Assembly: GCA_964504655.1 (NCBI GenBank)
Contig: CAZDFD010000056.1
Span: 1-27,678, forward strand
Origin: JANXAZ01 sp964504655
GTDB taxonomy: Bacteria > Pseudomonadota > Alphaproteobacteria > Geminicoccales > Geminicoccaceae
Direction of reading: 5' to 3'
Length of the DNA stretch: 27,678 bases
In this document: positions 1 to 7,001 of the stretch, piece by piece
Numbering within the stretch: position 1 is the first letter of the stretch
How the letters are laid out: the number at the start of each line of letters is the position of its first letter
Notes under the pieces: generated by a model
The model's input: the letters and a program-made list of their open reading frames with translations, nothing else
Told to the model about the DNA's origin: nothing
The model's database searches: none
Made by a program: the position numbers and the translations under genes

Positions 1-737
1 TCGCCGCCGTTGCACTCCTCGTCGTCGCCGTCGTCCTGGTTGCAGTGGACCACGACCTCGTCGCCGACCTTCCAGCGGCGGACCTTGGAGCCGACCGCCC
101 AGACGATCCCGGAGGCGTCCGAGCCCGCGATGTGGAAGGGCTGCTTGTGCACGTCCAGGGGCGAGATCGGGACGCCGAGGGCGGCCCACACGCCGTTGTA
201 GTTGACCCCGCCCGCCATGACCATGACGAGGCACTCGTCCTCGCCGATCGTGTGGGTCGGCACGACCTCCTGCTGCATGGCGGTGGCGGGCTCGCCGTGC
301 CGCTCCCTGCGGATCACCCAGGCGTACATGTTGCGCGGCACGTGGCCCAAGGGCGGGATCTCGCCCACCTCGTAGAGGTCCTTGGCGCCGCTGCGGGCGA
401 CCGCGGGAGCCGCCGGATCGCGGTGGATCGGGATCACCTGCGCGCCGCCCGTGGCGGGGGCGGAGGGAGCCCCGGTCTCGGCGGCGCGGACGGCGCCGTT
501 GGTGCCGGTCGCGGCGATCGGGGTCTCGAAGGCGACCGGCGTCTCGAAGAAGTCGGACGGCTCGAGCGCGATGCCGTCGCGGCGGGCGATCGCGAGCAGC
601 TCCTCCTGGCGGCGGGCCGGGATGGCGCCGCGGCGCACCCAGCCCGAGATCGCCGTCTGCCAGATGCCGAGGAGCTCGGCGACCCGCTGCTGGGAGCCGA
701 ACCTGGCGATGACCTGCTCGACCTGCTGCCTGCTCAT
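1..737 (-). CDS. ccr: Crotonyl-CoA carboxylase/reductase with N-terminal HTH domain (partial, 3' end outside window)
   Basis: The visible part is 245 codons, beginning at the ATG whose complement is at 735-737, and it runs off the left edge. From about residue 119 the protein matches crotonyl-CoA carboxylase/reductase closely: KDLYEVGEIPPLGHVP, YAWVIRRERHGEP, VNYNGVWAALGVPISP, HIAGSDASGIVWAVG and VVHCNQDDGDDEECNGG. Ccr carboxylates crotonyl-CoA reductively with NADPH and CO2 to (2S)-ethylmalonyl-CoA in the cytosol. Residues 1-62 are extra. They read as a small Cro/CI-like helix-turn-helix (QQRVAELLGIWQTAISGWV, then RRGAIPARR), followed by an Ala/Pro/Thr-rich linker (about 65-115). Known Ccr proteins have only a short N-terminus before KDLYE. 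There is no stop and no good ATG between the two parts; the only later starts are weak GTGs. A purine stretch (GGGGAC) precedes the ATG. The gene is divergent from ecm. Ccr identity is very secure; a functional HTH is likely from its pattern. Confidence 0.93.
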   Translation of the reverse strand, partial: MSRQQVEQVIARFGSQQRVAELLGIWQTAISGWVRRGAIPARRQEELLAIARRDGIALEPSDFFETPVAFETPIAATGTNGAVRAAETGAPSAPATGGAQVIPIHRDPAAPAVARSGAKDLYEVGEIPPLGHVPRNMYAWVIRRERHGEPATAMQQEVVPTHTIGEDECLVMVMAGGVNYNGVWAALGVPISPLDVHKQPFHIAGSDASGIVWAVGSKVRRWKVGDEVVVHCNQDDGDDEECNGG

Positions 738-764
738 GGCCGTCCCCGCTGCCCGACCGGGAGC

Positions 765-793
765 AGGCTGACACGCGAAGTGATGGGCGTCAA
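765..793 (-). promoter_or_regulatory. Putative ccr promoter
   Basis: On the minus strand TTGACG (793-788) is a near-consensus -35 box. A 17-base spacer leads to a poor -10 (CAGCCT, 770-765), so the -10 is the weak part of the call. The 5' leader would be about 20 nt. The -35 is preceded by AAGATCG, a combination found again upstream of the secreted repeat gene near 3449-3462. Confidence 0.35.
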
Positions 794-813
794 CGATCTT
801 TCGTGTTTGACGC
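787..813. promoter_or_regulatory. Inverted repeat in the ccr/ecm divergent promoter region (candidate operator)
   Basis: GCGTCAA (787-793) and TTGACGC (807-813) are a perfect 7-bp inverted repeat with a 13-base spacer. A second short palindrome, ACGA-TCTT-TCGT (793-804), is nested within it. Both arms carry TTGAC, so they may be the back-to-back -35 boxes of the two divergent promoters, an operator, or both. The region is conspicuously AT-richer than its surroundings. Confidence 0.5.
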
Positions 814-835
814 GGCGCAGCATGATGTGTTAGCG
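807..835 (+). promoter_or_regulatory. Putative ecm promoter
   Basis: TTGACG (807-812) is followed after 17 bases by TTAGCG (830-835), a weak -10. Transcription would begin near 842, leaving a leader of about 60 nt before the ATG at 901. The -35 coincides with the right arm of the inverted repeat. Confidence 0.35.
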
Positions 836-900
836 GTGCCGGGATGCGAGCGGCCGGGCCCGGAGGTGTTGGGCGGCCGGCGCCCGCCGGGAGGTGGCCC

Positions 901-2889
901 ATGGGCCTCGAGCGCGCCCGCCAGCCGGATCCGCCCTGGCTGTTCCGCACCTATGCCGGGCACAGCTCGGCCGCGGCCAGCAACGCGCTGTTCCGCGCCA
1001 ACCTGGCCAAGGGCCAGACCGGCCTGTCGATCGCCTTCGACCTGCCGACCCAGACCGGCTACGACGCCGACCATCCGCTCGCCAGGGGCGAGGTCGGCAA
1101 GGTCGGCGTGCCGATCGGCTCGATCGCCGACATGGAGGCGCTGCTCGAGGGCATCCCGCTCGCGCGGATGAACACCTCGATGACCATCAACGCCACCGCC
1201 GTCTGGCTGTTGGCCCTCTATGTCGCGGTGGCCGAGCGGCAGGGCGCCGAGCGCGCCCTCCTCCAGGGCACGGTGCAGAACGACATCGTCAAGGAGTATC
1301 TGGCGCGCGGCACCTACATCTTCCCGCCGGCGCCGTCGCTGCGGCTCACCACCGACCTCGTGGCCTTCACCGCGCGCGAGATGCCGCGCTGGAACCCGAT
1401 CAACGTCTGCAGCTACCATCTGCAGGAGGCCGGCGCCACGCCGGTCCAGGAGATCGCCTTCGCGCTCGCCACCGCGGTGGCGGTCCTGGATGCGCTCGCC
1501 GCCTCGGGCGAGCTCGCGCCCGGGGAGCTGCCGCGGGTGGTCGGGCGGATCTCCTTCTTCGTCAATGCCGGCATCCGCTTCGTCACCGAGATGTGCAAGA
1601 TGCGCGCCTTCGCCGAGCTCTGGGACGAGCTCGTGCGCACGCGCTACCGTGTCGAGGACCCCAAGCACCGGCTGTTCCGCTACGGCGTCCAGGTCAACTC
1701 CTTGGGCCTCACCGAGCCGCAGCCCGAGAACAACGTCTATCGGATCCTGCTCGAGGCGCTCGGGGTGACGCTGTCGCGGCGGGCCCGCTGCCGGGCCCTG
1801 CAGCTGCCGGCCTGGAACGAGGCGCTCGGCCTGCCGCGGCCCTGGGATCAGCAATGGTCGCTGCGCCTGCAGCAGATCCTGGCCTACGAGACCGATCTCC
1901 TCGAGTTCGACGACCTCTTCGACGGCTCGCCCGTGGTGGCGGCCAAGGTCGAGGAGCTCAAGGCCGGGGCCAAGGCCGAGCTCGAGCGGGTGCTTGCCAT
2001 GGGCGGTGCGCTCGCGGCGGTCGAGACCGGCTACATGAAGGCACGGCTGGTCGAGAGCAACACCAGACGTGTTGCGGCGATCGCGGACGGCAGCCAGAAG
2101 GTGGTGGGGGTCAACTGCTTCACCGAGAGCGAGCCCTCGCCCCTGACCGCCGGCGAGGCCGGCTTCCTCGCCGTCGACCCGGCCGCCGAGGCCGAGCAGG
2201 TGGCCCGGCTCGAGGCGCACCGCGCCGCCCGCGACGGGCGGGCGGCGGCAGCGGCGCTCGGCGAGCTGCGCGCCGCGGCGCAGGAGGGTCGCAACCTGGT
2301 GCCGGCCTCGATCGCCTGCGCCCGGGCCGGCGTCACGACCGGGGAATGGGGGCAGGTGCTGCGCGAGGTGTTCGGCGAGTACCGGGCGCCCACGGGCGTG
2401 GGTGCCGTGGCCGCGCCGGGCACCGATCTGTTGGCCCCGGTGCGCGCCCGGGTCGAGGAGGCCGGCCGGCGGCTCGGCCGGCGGCTCAAGATCCTGGTCG
2501 GCAAGCCGGGCCTGGATGGGCACTCCAACGGCGCCGAGCAGATCGCCGTGGCGGCGCGCGATTCCGGCATGGAGGTGGTCTACGACGGCATCCGCCTGAC
2601 CCCGGCCCGGATCGCCGCGACCGCGCTCGAGGAGGGGGTGCACCTCGTGGGCCTCTCGATCCTCTCGGGCTCGCACGAGCCCTTGGTGCGCGAGGTGCTC
2701 GAGCGGCTGCGCCGGCTCGGCATCGGCGAGGTGCCGGTGGTGGTGGGCGGGATCGTCCCGCCCGAGGACGAGCGCCGCCTGCTCGCGGCCGGCGTCGCCC
2801 GGGTCTACACGCCCAAGGACTACCGGATCGACCAGATCATGGCCGATCTGGTCGAGGTCGCCCTCGCCGCCCACCGCCGGGCGGCCTGA
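901..2889 (+). CDS. ecm: Ethylmalonyl-CoA mutase, B12-dependent
   Basis: The product is 662 residues and belongs to the MeaA/Ecm branch of the methylmalonyl-CoA mutase superfamily. It converts (2R)-ethylmalonyl-CoA to (2S)-methylsuccinyl-CoA, two steps after Ccr. The N-terminal two thirds is the substrate-binding TIM barrel (RTYAGHSSAAASNALFR, GLSIAFDLPTQTGYD, RMNTSMTINATA, GTVQNDIVKEYLARGTYIFPP, NVCSYHLQEAGATPVQEIAF). The C-terminal part is the cobalamin domain, with DGHSNG at 539-544 supplying the lower-ligand His541, then the GLSILSGSH and VPVVVGGIVP strands. I chose ATG 901 because GGGAGGTG lies just upstream; an in-frame ATG at 844 would add 19 residues unlike the family. Ecm is told from MeaB-associated MCM by its pairing with ccr and its short MeaA-like length. 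It is transcribed away from ccr. Confidence 0.95.
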   Translation: MGLERARQPDPPWLFRTYAGHSSAAASNALFRANLAKGQTGLSIAFDLPTQTGYDADHPLARGEVGKVGVPIGSIADMEALLEGIPLARMNTSMTINATAVWLLALYVAVAERQGAERALLQGTVQNDIVKEYLARGTYIFPPAPSLRLTTDLVAFTAREMPRWNPINVCSYHLQEAGATPVQEIAFALATAVAVLDALAASGELAPGELPRVVGRISFFVNAGIRFVTEMCKMRAFAELWDELVRTRYRVEDPKHRLFRYGVQVNSLGLTEPQPENNVYRILLEALGVTLSRRARCRALQLPAWNEALGLPRPWDQQWSLRLQQILAYETDLLEFDDLFDGSPVVAAKVEELKAGAKAELERVLAMGGALAAVETGYMKARLVESNTRRVAAIADGSQKVVGVNCFTESEPSPLTAGEAGFLAVDPAAEAEQVARLEAHRAARDGRAAAAALGELRAAAQEGRNLVPASIACARAGVTTGEWGQVLREVFGEYRAPTGVGAVAAPGTDLLAPVRARVEEAGRRLGRRLKILVGKPGLDGHSNGAEQIAVAARDSGMEVVYDGIRLTPARIAATALEEGVHLVGLSILSGSHEPLVREVLERLRRLGIGEVPVVVGGIVPPEDERRLLAAGVARVYTPKDYRIDQIMADLVEVALAAHRRAA

Positions 2890-2928
2890 GCCACGGGCCT
2901 CGGCCGGTTCGCGGCCGGCGCCCGTGGC
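2890..2928. terminator. Hairpin terminator between ecm and the repeat-protein gene
   Basis: GCCACGGGC (2890-2898) pairs perfectly with GCCCGTGGC (2920-2928), and an inner GGCCG/CGGCC stem (2902-2906 with 2912-2916) stacks inside it. The hairpin begins at the base after the ecm stop and ends 18 bases before the stop of the convergent gene, so it could serve both strands. There is no T-tract, as is common in GC-rich genomes. Confidence 0.6.
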
Positions 2929-2946
2929 CCGTCGAGACGCCCGGCT

Positions 2947-3380
2947 TCACGTATCGTCGCAGCAGAAGACAGGGAAGCCGTTGTTGATGCCGATGTTGCC
3001 GTTCCCCGAGTTGCCGACGCCGATGTTGCCGAAGCCGCTGTTCCAGATGCCGATGTTGTNNNNNNNNNNNNNNNNNNNNNNNNNNNNNNNNNNNNNNNNN
3101 NNNNNNNNNNNNNNNNNNNNNNNNNNNNNNNNNNNNNNNNNNNNNNNNNNNNNNNNNNNCCCGAGTTGCCGACGCCGATGTTGCCGAAGCCGCTGTTCCA
3201 GATGCCGATGTTGTACGACCCGGTGTTGCCGACGCCGATGTTCCAGTTGCCGAAGAAGGGGACTCGGCCGGCGGCGGTCACCTCCTCGAGCTGCACCTCG
3301 TCGAGGACGACCGGCTCTGCCACGGCCGTGCCGATCCCGGCGAAGAGCACGCACGCCATCACCAGCAGTGAAGACTTCAT
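2947..3380 (-). CDS. Secreted Asn/Gly pentapeptide-type repeat protein, interrupted by assembly gap
   Basis: The start is ATG (complement at 3378-3380), preceded by GGGAGGGAGCG. A clear Sec signal peptide (MKSSLLVMACVLFAGIGTAVA) is followed by EPVVLDEVQLEEVTAAG, which resembles the D-x-Q-L-x-x-V-T-A-G motif I recall behind the signal peptide of other small exported proteobacterial proteins. The rest is repeats on an N-I-G-x-x-N-S/T-G-x-x decapeptide (NWNIGVGNTGSYNIGIWNSG, FGNIGVGNSGNGNIGINNG), ending in FPVFCCDDT. The repeats resemble the Asn/Gly pentapeptide repeats of mycobacterial PPE-MPTR proteins and would predict a beta-solenoid. The 100-N gap falls inside the repeats, and the two sides are in different frames at the nominal gap length, so the true length is unknown. 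Function unknown; the export prediction is firm. Confidence 0.75.
3005..3059. repeat. 55-bp direct repeat, copy 1 (left of gap)
   Basis: These 55 bases are identical to 3160-3214 and abut the run of Ns. They encode one NIGIWNSGFGNIGVGNSG unit on the minus strand. Confidence 0.95.
3060..3159. other. Assembly gap of 100 Ns
   Basis: Exactly 100 Ns, the usual placeholder for a gap of unknown size. It lies between identical 55-bp repeats inside a repetitive coding region, so the assembler probably failed to resolve the tandem array. Confidence 0.98.
3160..3214. repeat. 55-bp direct repeat, copy 2 (right of gap)
   Basis: Identical to 3005-3059. The copies are 155 bases apart as assembled, which is not a multiple of three, so the frame can only be continuous if the real gap differs from 100. 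Confidence 0.95.
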
Positions 3381-3425
3381 CGCTCCCTCCCTTGGAGTCG
3401 CGGCCGACATTGCGTCCGCCTAGCG

Positions 3426-3454
3426 ATGCAAGGCCCTCGACACCACCGGGTCAA
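3426..3454 (-). promoter_or_regulatory. Putative promoter of the secreted repeat protein
   Basis: On the minus strand TTGACC (3454-3449), a 17-base spacer and TTGCAT (3431-3426) make a reasonable -35/-10 pair about 45 bases before the start codon. The -35 follows AAGATCGG, matching the ccr promoter apart from one extra base. The rest of the 270-base intergenic stretch (3381-3650) is AT-richer around 3470-3540 and holds no further gene that I can support. Confidence 0.35.
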
Positions 3455-3650
3455 CCGATCTTGTGGCTTAGGCACAGCTGTACGAAAGATGTAGGAATTA
3501 GCCGTTGAATTTGCCTCGTACTTGAAAAATCTCAAAGCGACTTCGGGAGCGATCCGGCACGCCGGTCCGGCGGTGGCGACGCGGCCCCGGCGGTTGCGCG
3601 GCCGCGAACCCCGCCGCAGGATCGCCCGCGCCGCGAGCCGAGGAAGGGAC

Positions 3651-4805
3651 ATGAGCGAGATCCGCGTCGCGACCTTCGACGGGCCGGGGGCGAAGCCGGT
3701 GATCCGCCGGGTGCCGCGGCCGCGGGTGCCGGAGAAGGCGGCGCTCGTCGCGATCGGCTGCTGCGGGGTCTGCGGCACCGACCTGCACATCCTGAAGGGC
3801 CACTGGCCGAAGCCCTTGCCCTGGCCCTTCACCCTCGGCCACGAGCTCGCGGGCGTGATCGTCGAGAAGGGGCCGGCGCTCGAAACCGATTGGACCGGCC
3901 AGGAGCTCGAGGTCGGCTCCAAGGTCATGCTGCCGCCCCTGATGCCCTGCGGTGCCTGCGACTGGTGCCGGCGCTACCCCGAGCAGGCCAACAAATGCCT
4001 CACCCCCGTCTATTACGGCCGCTATCTCGGTTTCGAGAAGCCGCCGCATCTGTGGGGCGGGTGGGCCGAGATGGTCTATGTCGACCTCGAGATGCTGCCC
4101 GGCACCAAGATCTACAAGCTGCCCGACGACATGCCGCTGTTGCTGGGCTCGCTCTCCGAGCCCCTGACCTCCTGCATCCGCGGCTTCGAGCGGGCGAAGA
4201 AGGCGGGCGGCTTTCCCTGGGGGGCCACGGTCGTGATCCAGGGCACGGGGCCGATCGGCATCCTCGCCATCGCCGCGGCCTACGAGATGGGGGCGGGCAA
4301 GGTGATCGCCGTGGGCGCCCCCGAGAAGCCCCGGCTCGAGCTCGCCCGCGCCTTCGGTGCCGTGGCGACGCTGAACATCGAGGAGGTCACGACGCCCGCG
4401 GAGCGGATCGCCCGGGTGCGCGAGCTCGTGGGTGGTTACGGGGCGGATCTCGTCATGGACTGCTCGGGCCACCCCTCGGCCGGGCCCGAGGGGCTCGAGT
4501 TCTTGCGCGACGGCGGCTGCTACGTCGAGATGGGTCAGTTCACCGATGCCGGGCCGATCCCGACCAACTGGCACCGGATCTGCACCAAGGACGTGACGAT
4601 CCTCGGATCCTGGGCGTTCACCGCCAACGACATCCCGCTCGGCATCCGGATGCTCGACCGGGCCCGCGAGCGCTATCCCTGGCGGTCGATGCAGACCCTC
4701 TTCCCGTTCGACGAGGCGGGCGTGCAGGCGGCGATCGACGCCGCCAATGCGATGCGCGCGGTCAAGGCCACGATCGTGCCCGACGCGCGGCTCTGCGCTG
4801 CCTGA
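3651..4805 (+). CDS. Zinc-dependent alcohol dehydrogenase (MDR family)
   Basis: A 384-residue medium-chain dehydrogenase/reductase. The N-terminal GroES-like domain has the catalytic zinc set (Cys41 in GVCGTDLH; His64-Glu65 in LGHE) and a full structural zinc lobe (Cys100, 103, 106, 116). The Rossmann domain has GTGPIG for NAD(P) binding. The family oxidises alcohols or polyols to the carbonyl; the substrate cannot be named. ATG 3651 was chosen because AGGAAGGGAC precedes it. An upstream in-frame ATG at 3522 would add 43 Arg-rich residues with no counterpart in MDR enzymes. The lobe has nine rather than the usual seven residues between its third and fourth Cys, and PEQANKCLTPVYYGRYLGFEK follows, suggesting a distinct subfamily. 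The gene appears to be transcribed alone, with a convergent neighbour 24 bases downstream. Confidence 0.85.
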   Translation: MSEIRVATFDGPGAKPVIRRVPRPRVPEKAALVAIGCCGVCGTDLHILKGHWPKPLPWPFTLGHELAGVIVEKGPALETDWTGQELEVGSKVMLPPLMPCGACDWCRRYPEQANKCLTPVYYGRYLGFEKPPHLWGGWAEMVYVDLEMLPGTKIYKLPDDMPLLLGSLSEPLTSCIRGFERAKKAGGFPWGATVVIQGTGPIGILAIAAAYEMGAGKVIAVGAPEKPRLELARAFGAVATLNIEEVTTPAERIARVRELVGGYGADLVMDCSGHPSAGPEGLEFLRDGGCYVEMGQFTDAGPIPTNWHRICTKDVTILGSWAFTANDIPLGIRMLDRARERYPWRSMQTLFPFDEAGVQAAIDAANAMRAVKATIVPDARLCAA

Positions 4806-4829
4806 GCCGAGGCGCCGGGCAGCGGCCGC

Positions 4830-5081
4830 TCAGAAGCGCGGACCGCGGCCGGGCGGGGCGTGGCCGGTGGTGAGCGTCACGAGATGGGCGAGCGCCAGGA
4901 TCACGAGGATGACGCCCACGCCCAGGAGCAGGGTCGAGGGGAACAGGCTCACCTGGCCGAGCTCGCGCGGCCGGCGCTGGTGCCAGAGGCAGAAGGCCGA
5001 CAGACCGAGGCCGGCCAGGAGGAGGGCGAGCGTCCAGGGCAGGGTCAAGCCGGCCTCGCAGGCGGTGGCGCTCGCGCGCAT
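4830..5081 (-). CDS. Small two-helix membrane protein, function unknown
   Basis: An 83-residue protein with two predicted membrane segments: LTLPWTLALLLAGLGLSAFC (about 11-30), followed by a basic HQRRPRELGQ loop, and LFPSTLLLGVGVILVILALA in the second half. A short polar tail follows. It starts at the ATG whose complement is 5079-5081. No convincing Shine-Dalgarno sequence is present and only 36 bases separate it from the divergent dehydrogenase at 5118. I accept it as real because the hydrophobic pattern is regular and the frame is consistent, but I cannot assign a family. Confidence 0.6.
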   Translation of the reverse strand: MRASATACEAGLTLPWTLALLLAGLGLSAFCLWHQRRPRELGQVSLFPSTLLLGVGVILVILALAHLVTLTTGHAPPGRGPRF

Positions 5082-5117
5082 ATGGGGAGGCCGGGACGCG
5101 GAGCGGAGGTGCCGTCG

Positions 5118-6107
5118 ATGGCGGGGATGCGCGCGATGCTCCTGGATGCGCCCGGGCGTCCGCTGCGCCCGGCCGAGTTGCCCGTGCCCGAGCCGGGCCC
5201 GGGCGAGGTGCTCGTGCGGGTGCTCGCCTGCGGGGTCTGCCGGACCGATCTGCACCTGGTCGACGGCGAGCTCCCCGAGCCCCTGCTCCCGGTCGTCCCG
5301 GGCCACGAGATCGTGGGCGAGGTCGCGGCCTTCGGGCCCGGGGTCGAGGGCCTCGCCACCGGCCAGCGGGTGGGCGTGCCCTGGCTCGGGCGGACCTGCG
5401 GGGTCTGCCGGTTCTGCCGGTCGGCGCGCGAGAACCTGTGCGACGCGCCGCTGTTCACGGGCTACACCCGGAACGGCGGCTACGCCGAGTCCTGCATCGC
5501 CGACGCCCGCTTCTGCTTTCCCCTGCCGGCGGGCGATCCGGTCGCCCAGGCGCCCTGGCTGTGCGCCGGGCTGATCGGCTGGCGCGCCCTGCGCCTGGCC
5601 GGGGCCGGGGAGCGGCTCGGCCTCTACGGCTTCGGTGCCGCCGCCCACATCCTGGCGCAGGTGGCGCGCCACCAGGGCCGGCGCGTCTACGCCTTCACCC
5701 GGCCGGGCGATCGGGCGGCGCAGGACTTCGCGCGGCGGCTCGGGGCCGCGTGGGCGGGCGGCTCGGACGAGCCGCCGCCCGAGGTCCTGGACGCCGCGAT
5801 CGTGTTCGCGCCCGTGGGCGCGCTCGTGCCGGCCGCGCTCCGCGCCGTCGACAAGGGCGGGGTCGTGGTCTTGGGCGGCATCCACATGAGCGACGTCCCC
5901 TCCTTCCCCTACCGGATCCTCTGGGAGGAGCGGGTGGTGCGCTCGGTCGCCAACCTGACCCGCGCCGACGGCCTCGAGTTCCTGGCCGTGGCGGCGGTGG
6001 TGCCGGTCGCGACCGAGACCCGCGCCTTCCCGCTCGAGCGCGCGCAACAGGCGCTCGAGGATCTGCGCCACGGCCGGTTGCAGGGGGCCGCGGTGTTGGT
6101 ACCCTGA
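5118..6107 (+). CDS. Zinc-binding alcohol dehydrogenase (AdhA/CAD2-like MDR)
   Basis: The protein is 329 residues, a compact MDR. It has catalytic zinc residues (GVCRTDLH; PGHE), a complete structural zinc lobe (CGVCRFCRSARENLC, spacing 2-2-7), FTGYTRNGGYAE, LCAGLIGWRAL, and a nucleotide site of the form GFGAAAH, which is typical of the AdhA-like bacterial branch rather than classical ADH1. It likely interconverts a primary alcohol and an aldehyde with NAD(P). ATG 5118 follows GGAGGTG at a good distance; ATG 5127 is an alternative. It is followed after 52 bases by the Crp-type regulator on the same strand, so the two may be co-transcribed. Confidence 0.87.
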   Translation: MAGMRAMLLDAPGRPLRPAELPVPEPGPGEVLVRVLACGVCRTDLHLVDGELPEPLLPVVPGHEIVGEVAAFGPGVEGLATGQRVGVPWLGRTCGVCRFCRSARENLCDAPLFTGYTRNGGYAESCIADARFCFPLPAGDPVAQAPWLCAGLIGWRALRLAGAGERLGLYGFGAAAHILAQVARHQGRRVYAFTRPGDRAAQDFARRLGAAWAGGSDEPPPEVLDAAIVFAPVGALVPAALRAVDKGGVVVLGGIHMSDVPSFPYRILWEERVVRSVANLTRADGLEFLAVAAVVPVATETRAFPLERAQQALEDLRHGRLQGAAVLVP

Positions 6108-6159
6108 GCCCCGCGAGGTGCGCCCCTCCGGCCGGGACGGGCGCCCGGGAGGAGGTCCC

Positions 6160-6861
6160 TTGGAGAGGCTCGAGCGGGTCCGCGAGGCGCTCGCCGACAG
6201 CGACTTCTTCGGCTCGCTGACCGAGGCGGAGATCGACCGGCTGGCCGCCTTCGGCAGCACGGTCAAGCTCGCCGCGGGCCAGCTCATCTTCCAGAAGGGC
6301 GATCCGGGCGACAGCCTCGCGGTCGTCGTGAGCGGGCGGGTGCGGATCGGCACCGTCACGCCCGAGGGCCGCGAGGCGGCCTTGAACTATGTCGAGCCCG
6401 GCCAGTCGTTCGGCGAGATGGCGCTGCTCGACGGCAAGCCCCGCAGCGCCGATGCCACCGCCCTCGAGCCGACCGAGCTGCTGACCCTCAAGCGCCGCGA
6501 CGTCTTGGCCTTCCTCGAGGGCCACCCGGAGGTGGCGCTGCGGATCATCGGGGTGCTCTGCCAGAGGCTGCGGCGGACCACGCAGATGGTCGAGGACGCC
6601 GGGCTGCGCGCCATGGCGCCACGGATCGCACGCGCGCTGCTGCGGCTCGCCGCCGACCACGGCCGGCGGGTGGCCACGGGCGTGCGGATCGAGCTCAAGC
6701 TCAGCCAGCGCGAGCTCGGCGCCTATGTCGGGCTCGCCCGCGAGAACGTGAACCGCCAGCTCTCGCTGTGGCGCGAGGCCGGGCTCGTGCGGACCGAGGC
6801 CGGGCACCTCGTGCTGGTCGACGCCGCGGCGCTCGAGCGGATCGCCACCGACGGCCGCTGA
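6160..6861 (+). CDS. Crp/Fnr-family transcriptional regulator (Crp-like)
   Basis: A 233-residue regulator starting with TTG (MERLERVREAL). TTG 6160 is chosen because GGGAGGAGG lies five bases upstream; a GTG at 6118 is open but has no ribosome site. The N-terminal cyclic-nucleotide-binding fold carries FGEMALLDGKPRSADATA, containing the Glu and Arg-Ser that contact a cyclic nucleotide in Crp-like proteins. A dimer helix (ALRIIGVLCQRLRRTTQ) follows, then a winged helix-turn-helix (LSQRELGAYVGLARENVNRQL). The N-terminal cysteine cluster of Fnr is absent, so an iron-sulfur oxygen sensor is unlikely. It probably regulates the dehydrogenase directly upstream or distant genes; the target is not visible here. 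Confidence 0.9.
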   Translation: MERLERVREALADSDFFGSLTEAEIDRLAAFGSTVKLAAGQLIFQKGDPGDSLAVVVSGRVRIGTVTPEGREAALNYVEPGQSFGEMALLDGKPRSADATALEPTELLTLKRRDVLAFLEGHPEVALRIIGVLCQRLRRTTQMVEDAGLRAMAPRIARALLRLAADHGRRVATGVRIELKLSQRELGAYVGLARENVNRQLSLWREAGLVRTEAGHLVLVDAAALERIATDGR

Positions 6862-7001
6862 GCCGCCGCTCCGCCGGGTCGATCCGGCACGCCGTTAACC
6901 AAATGGTAGCATCGGCCCTCTACGAGCTTGCGTATCGCGCCCGATCTGATAACCTGCGGGCGATCGAAGGTGAGATGCGTTCGCTTCGAGGGAGAGGTCG
7001 C

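Noticed and set aside
790..2874. Long open frame of 694 codons antisense to ecm
   Set aside because: It is a mirror of the GC3-rich ecm gene, is rich in Arg/Gly/His/Asp with no domain pattern, and ecm itself is unmistakable.
2947..3214. CRISPR array around the gap
   Set aside because: The repeats are translated, continuous in the decapeptide pattern and have no unique spacers.
3522..3650. Earlier start for the dehydrogenase at 3651
   Set aside because: It adds an Arg-rich tail without homologue and has no ribosome site, whereas ATG 3651 has one.
4830..6359. Open frame of 509 codons on the minus strand
   Set aside because: Only the last 83 codons look like a protein; the rest is antisense to the zinc dehydrogenase at 5118-6107.
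6160..6861. Fnr-type oxygen sensor
   Set aside because: The N-terminal cysteines needed for a [4Fe-4S] cluster are absent; the Crp-like nucleotide-binding motif is present.
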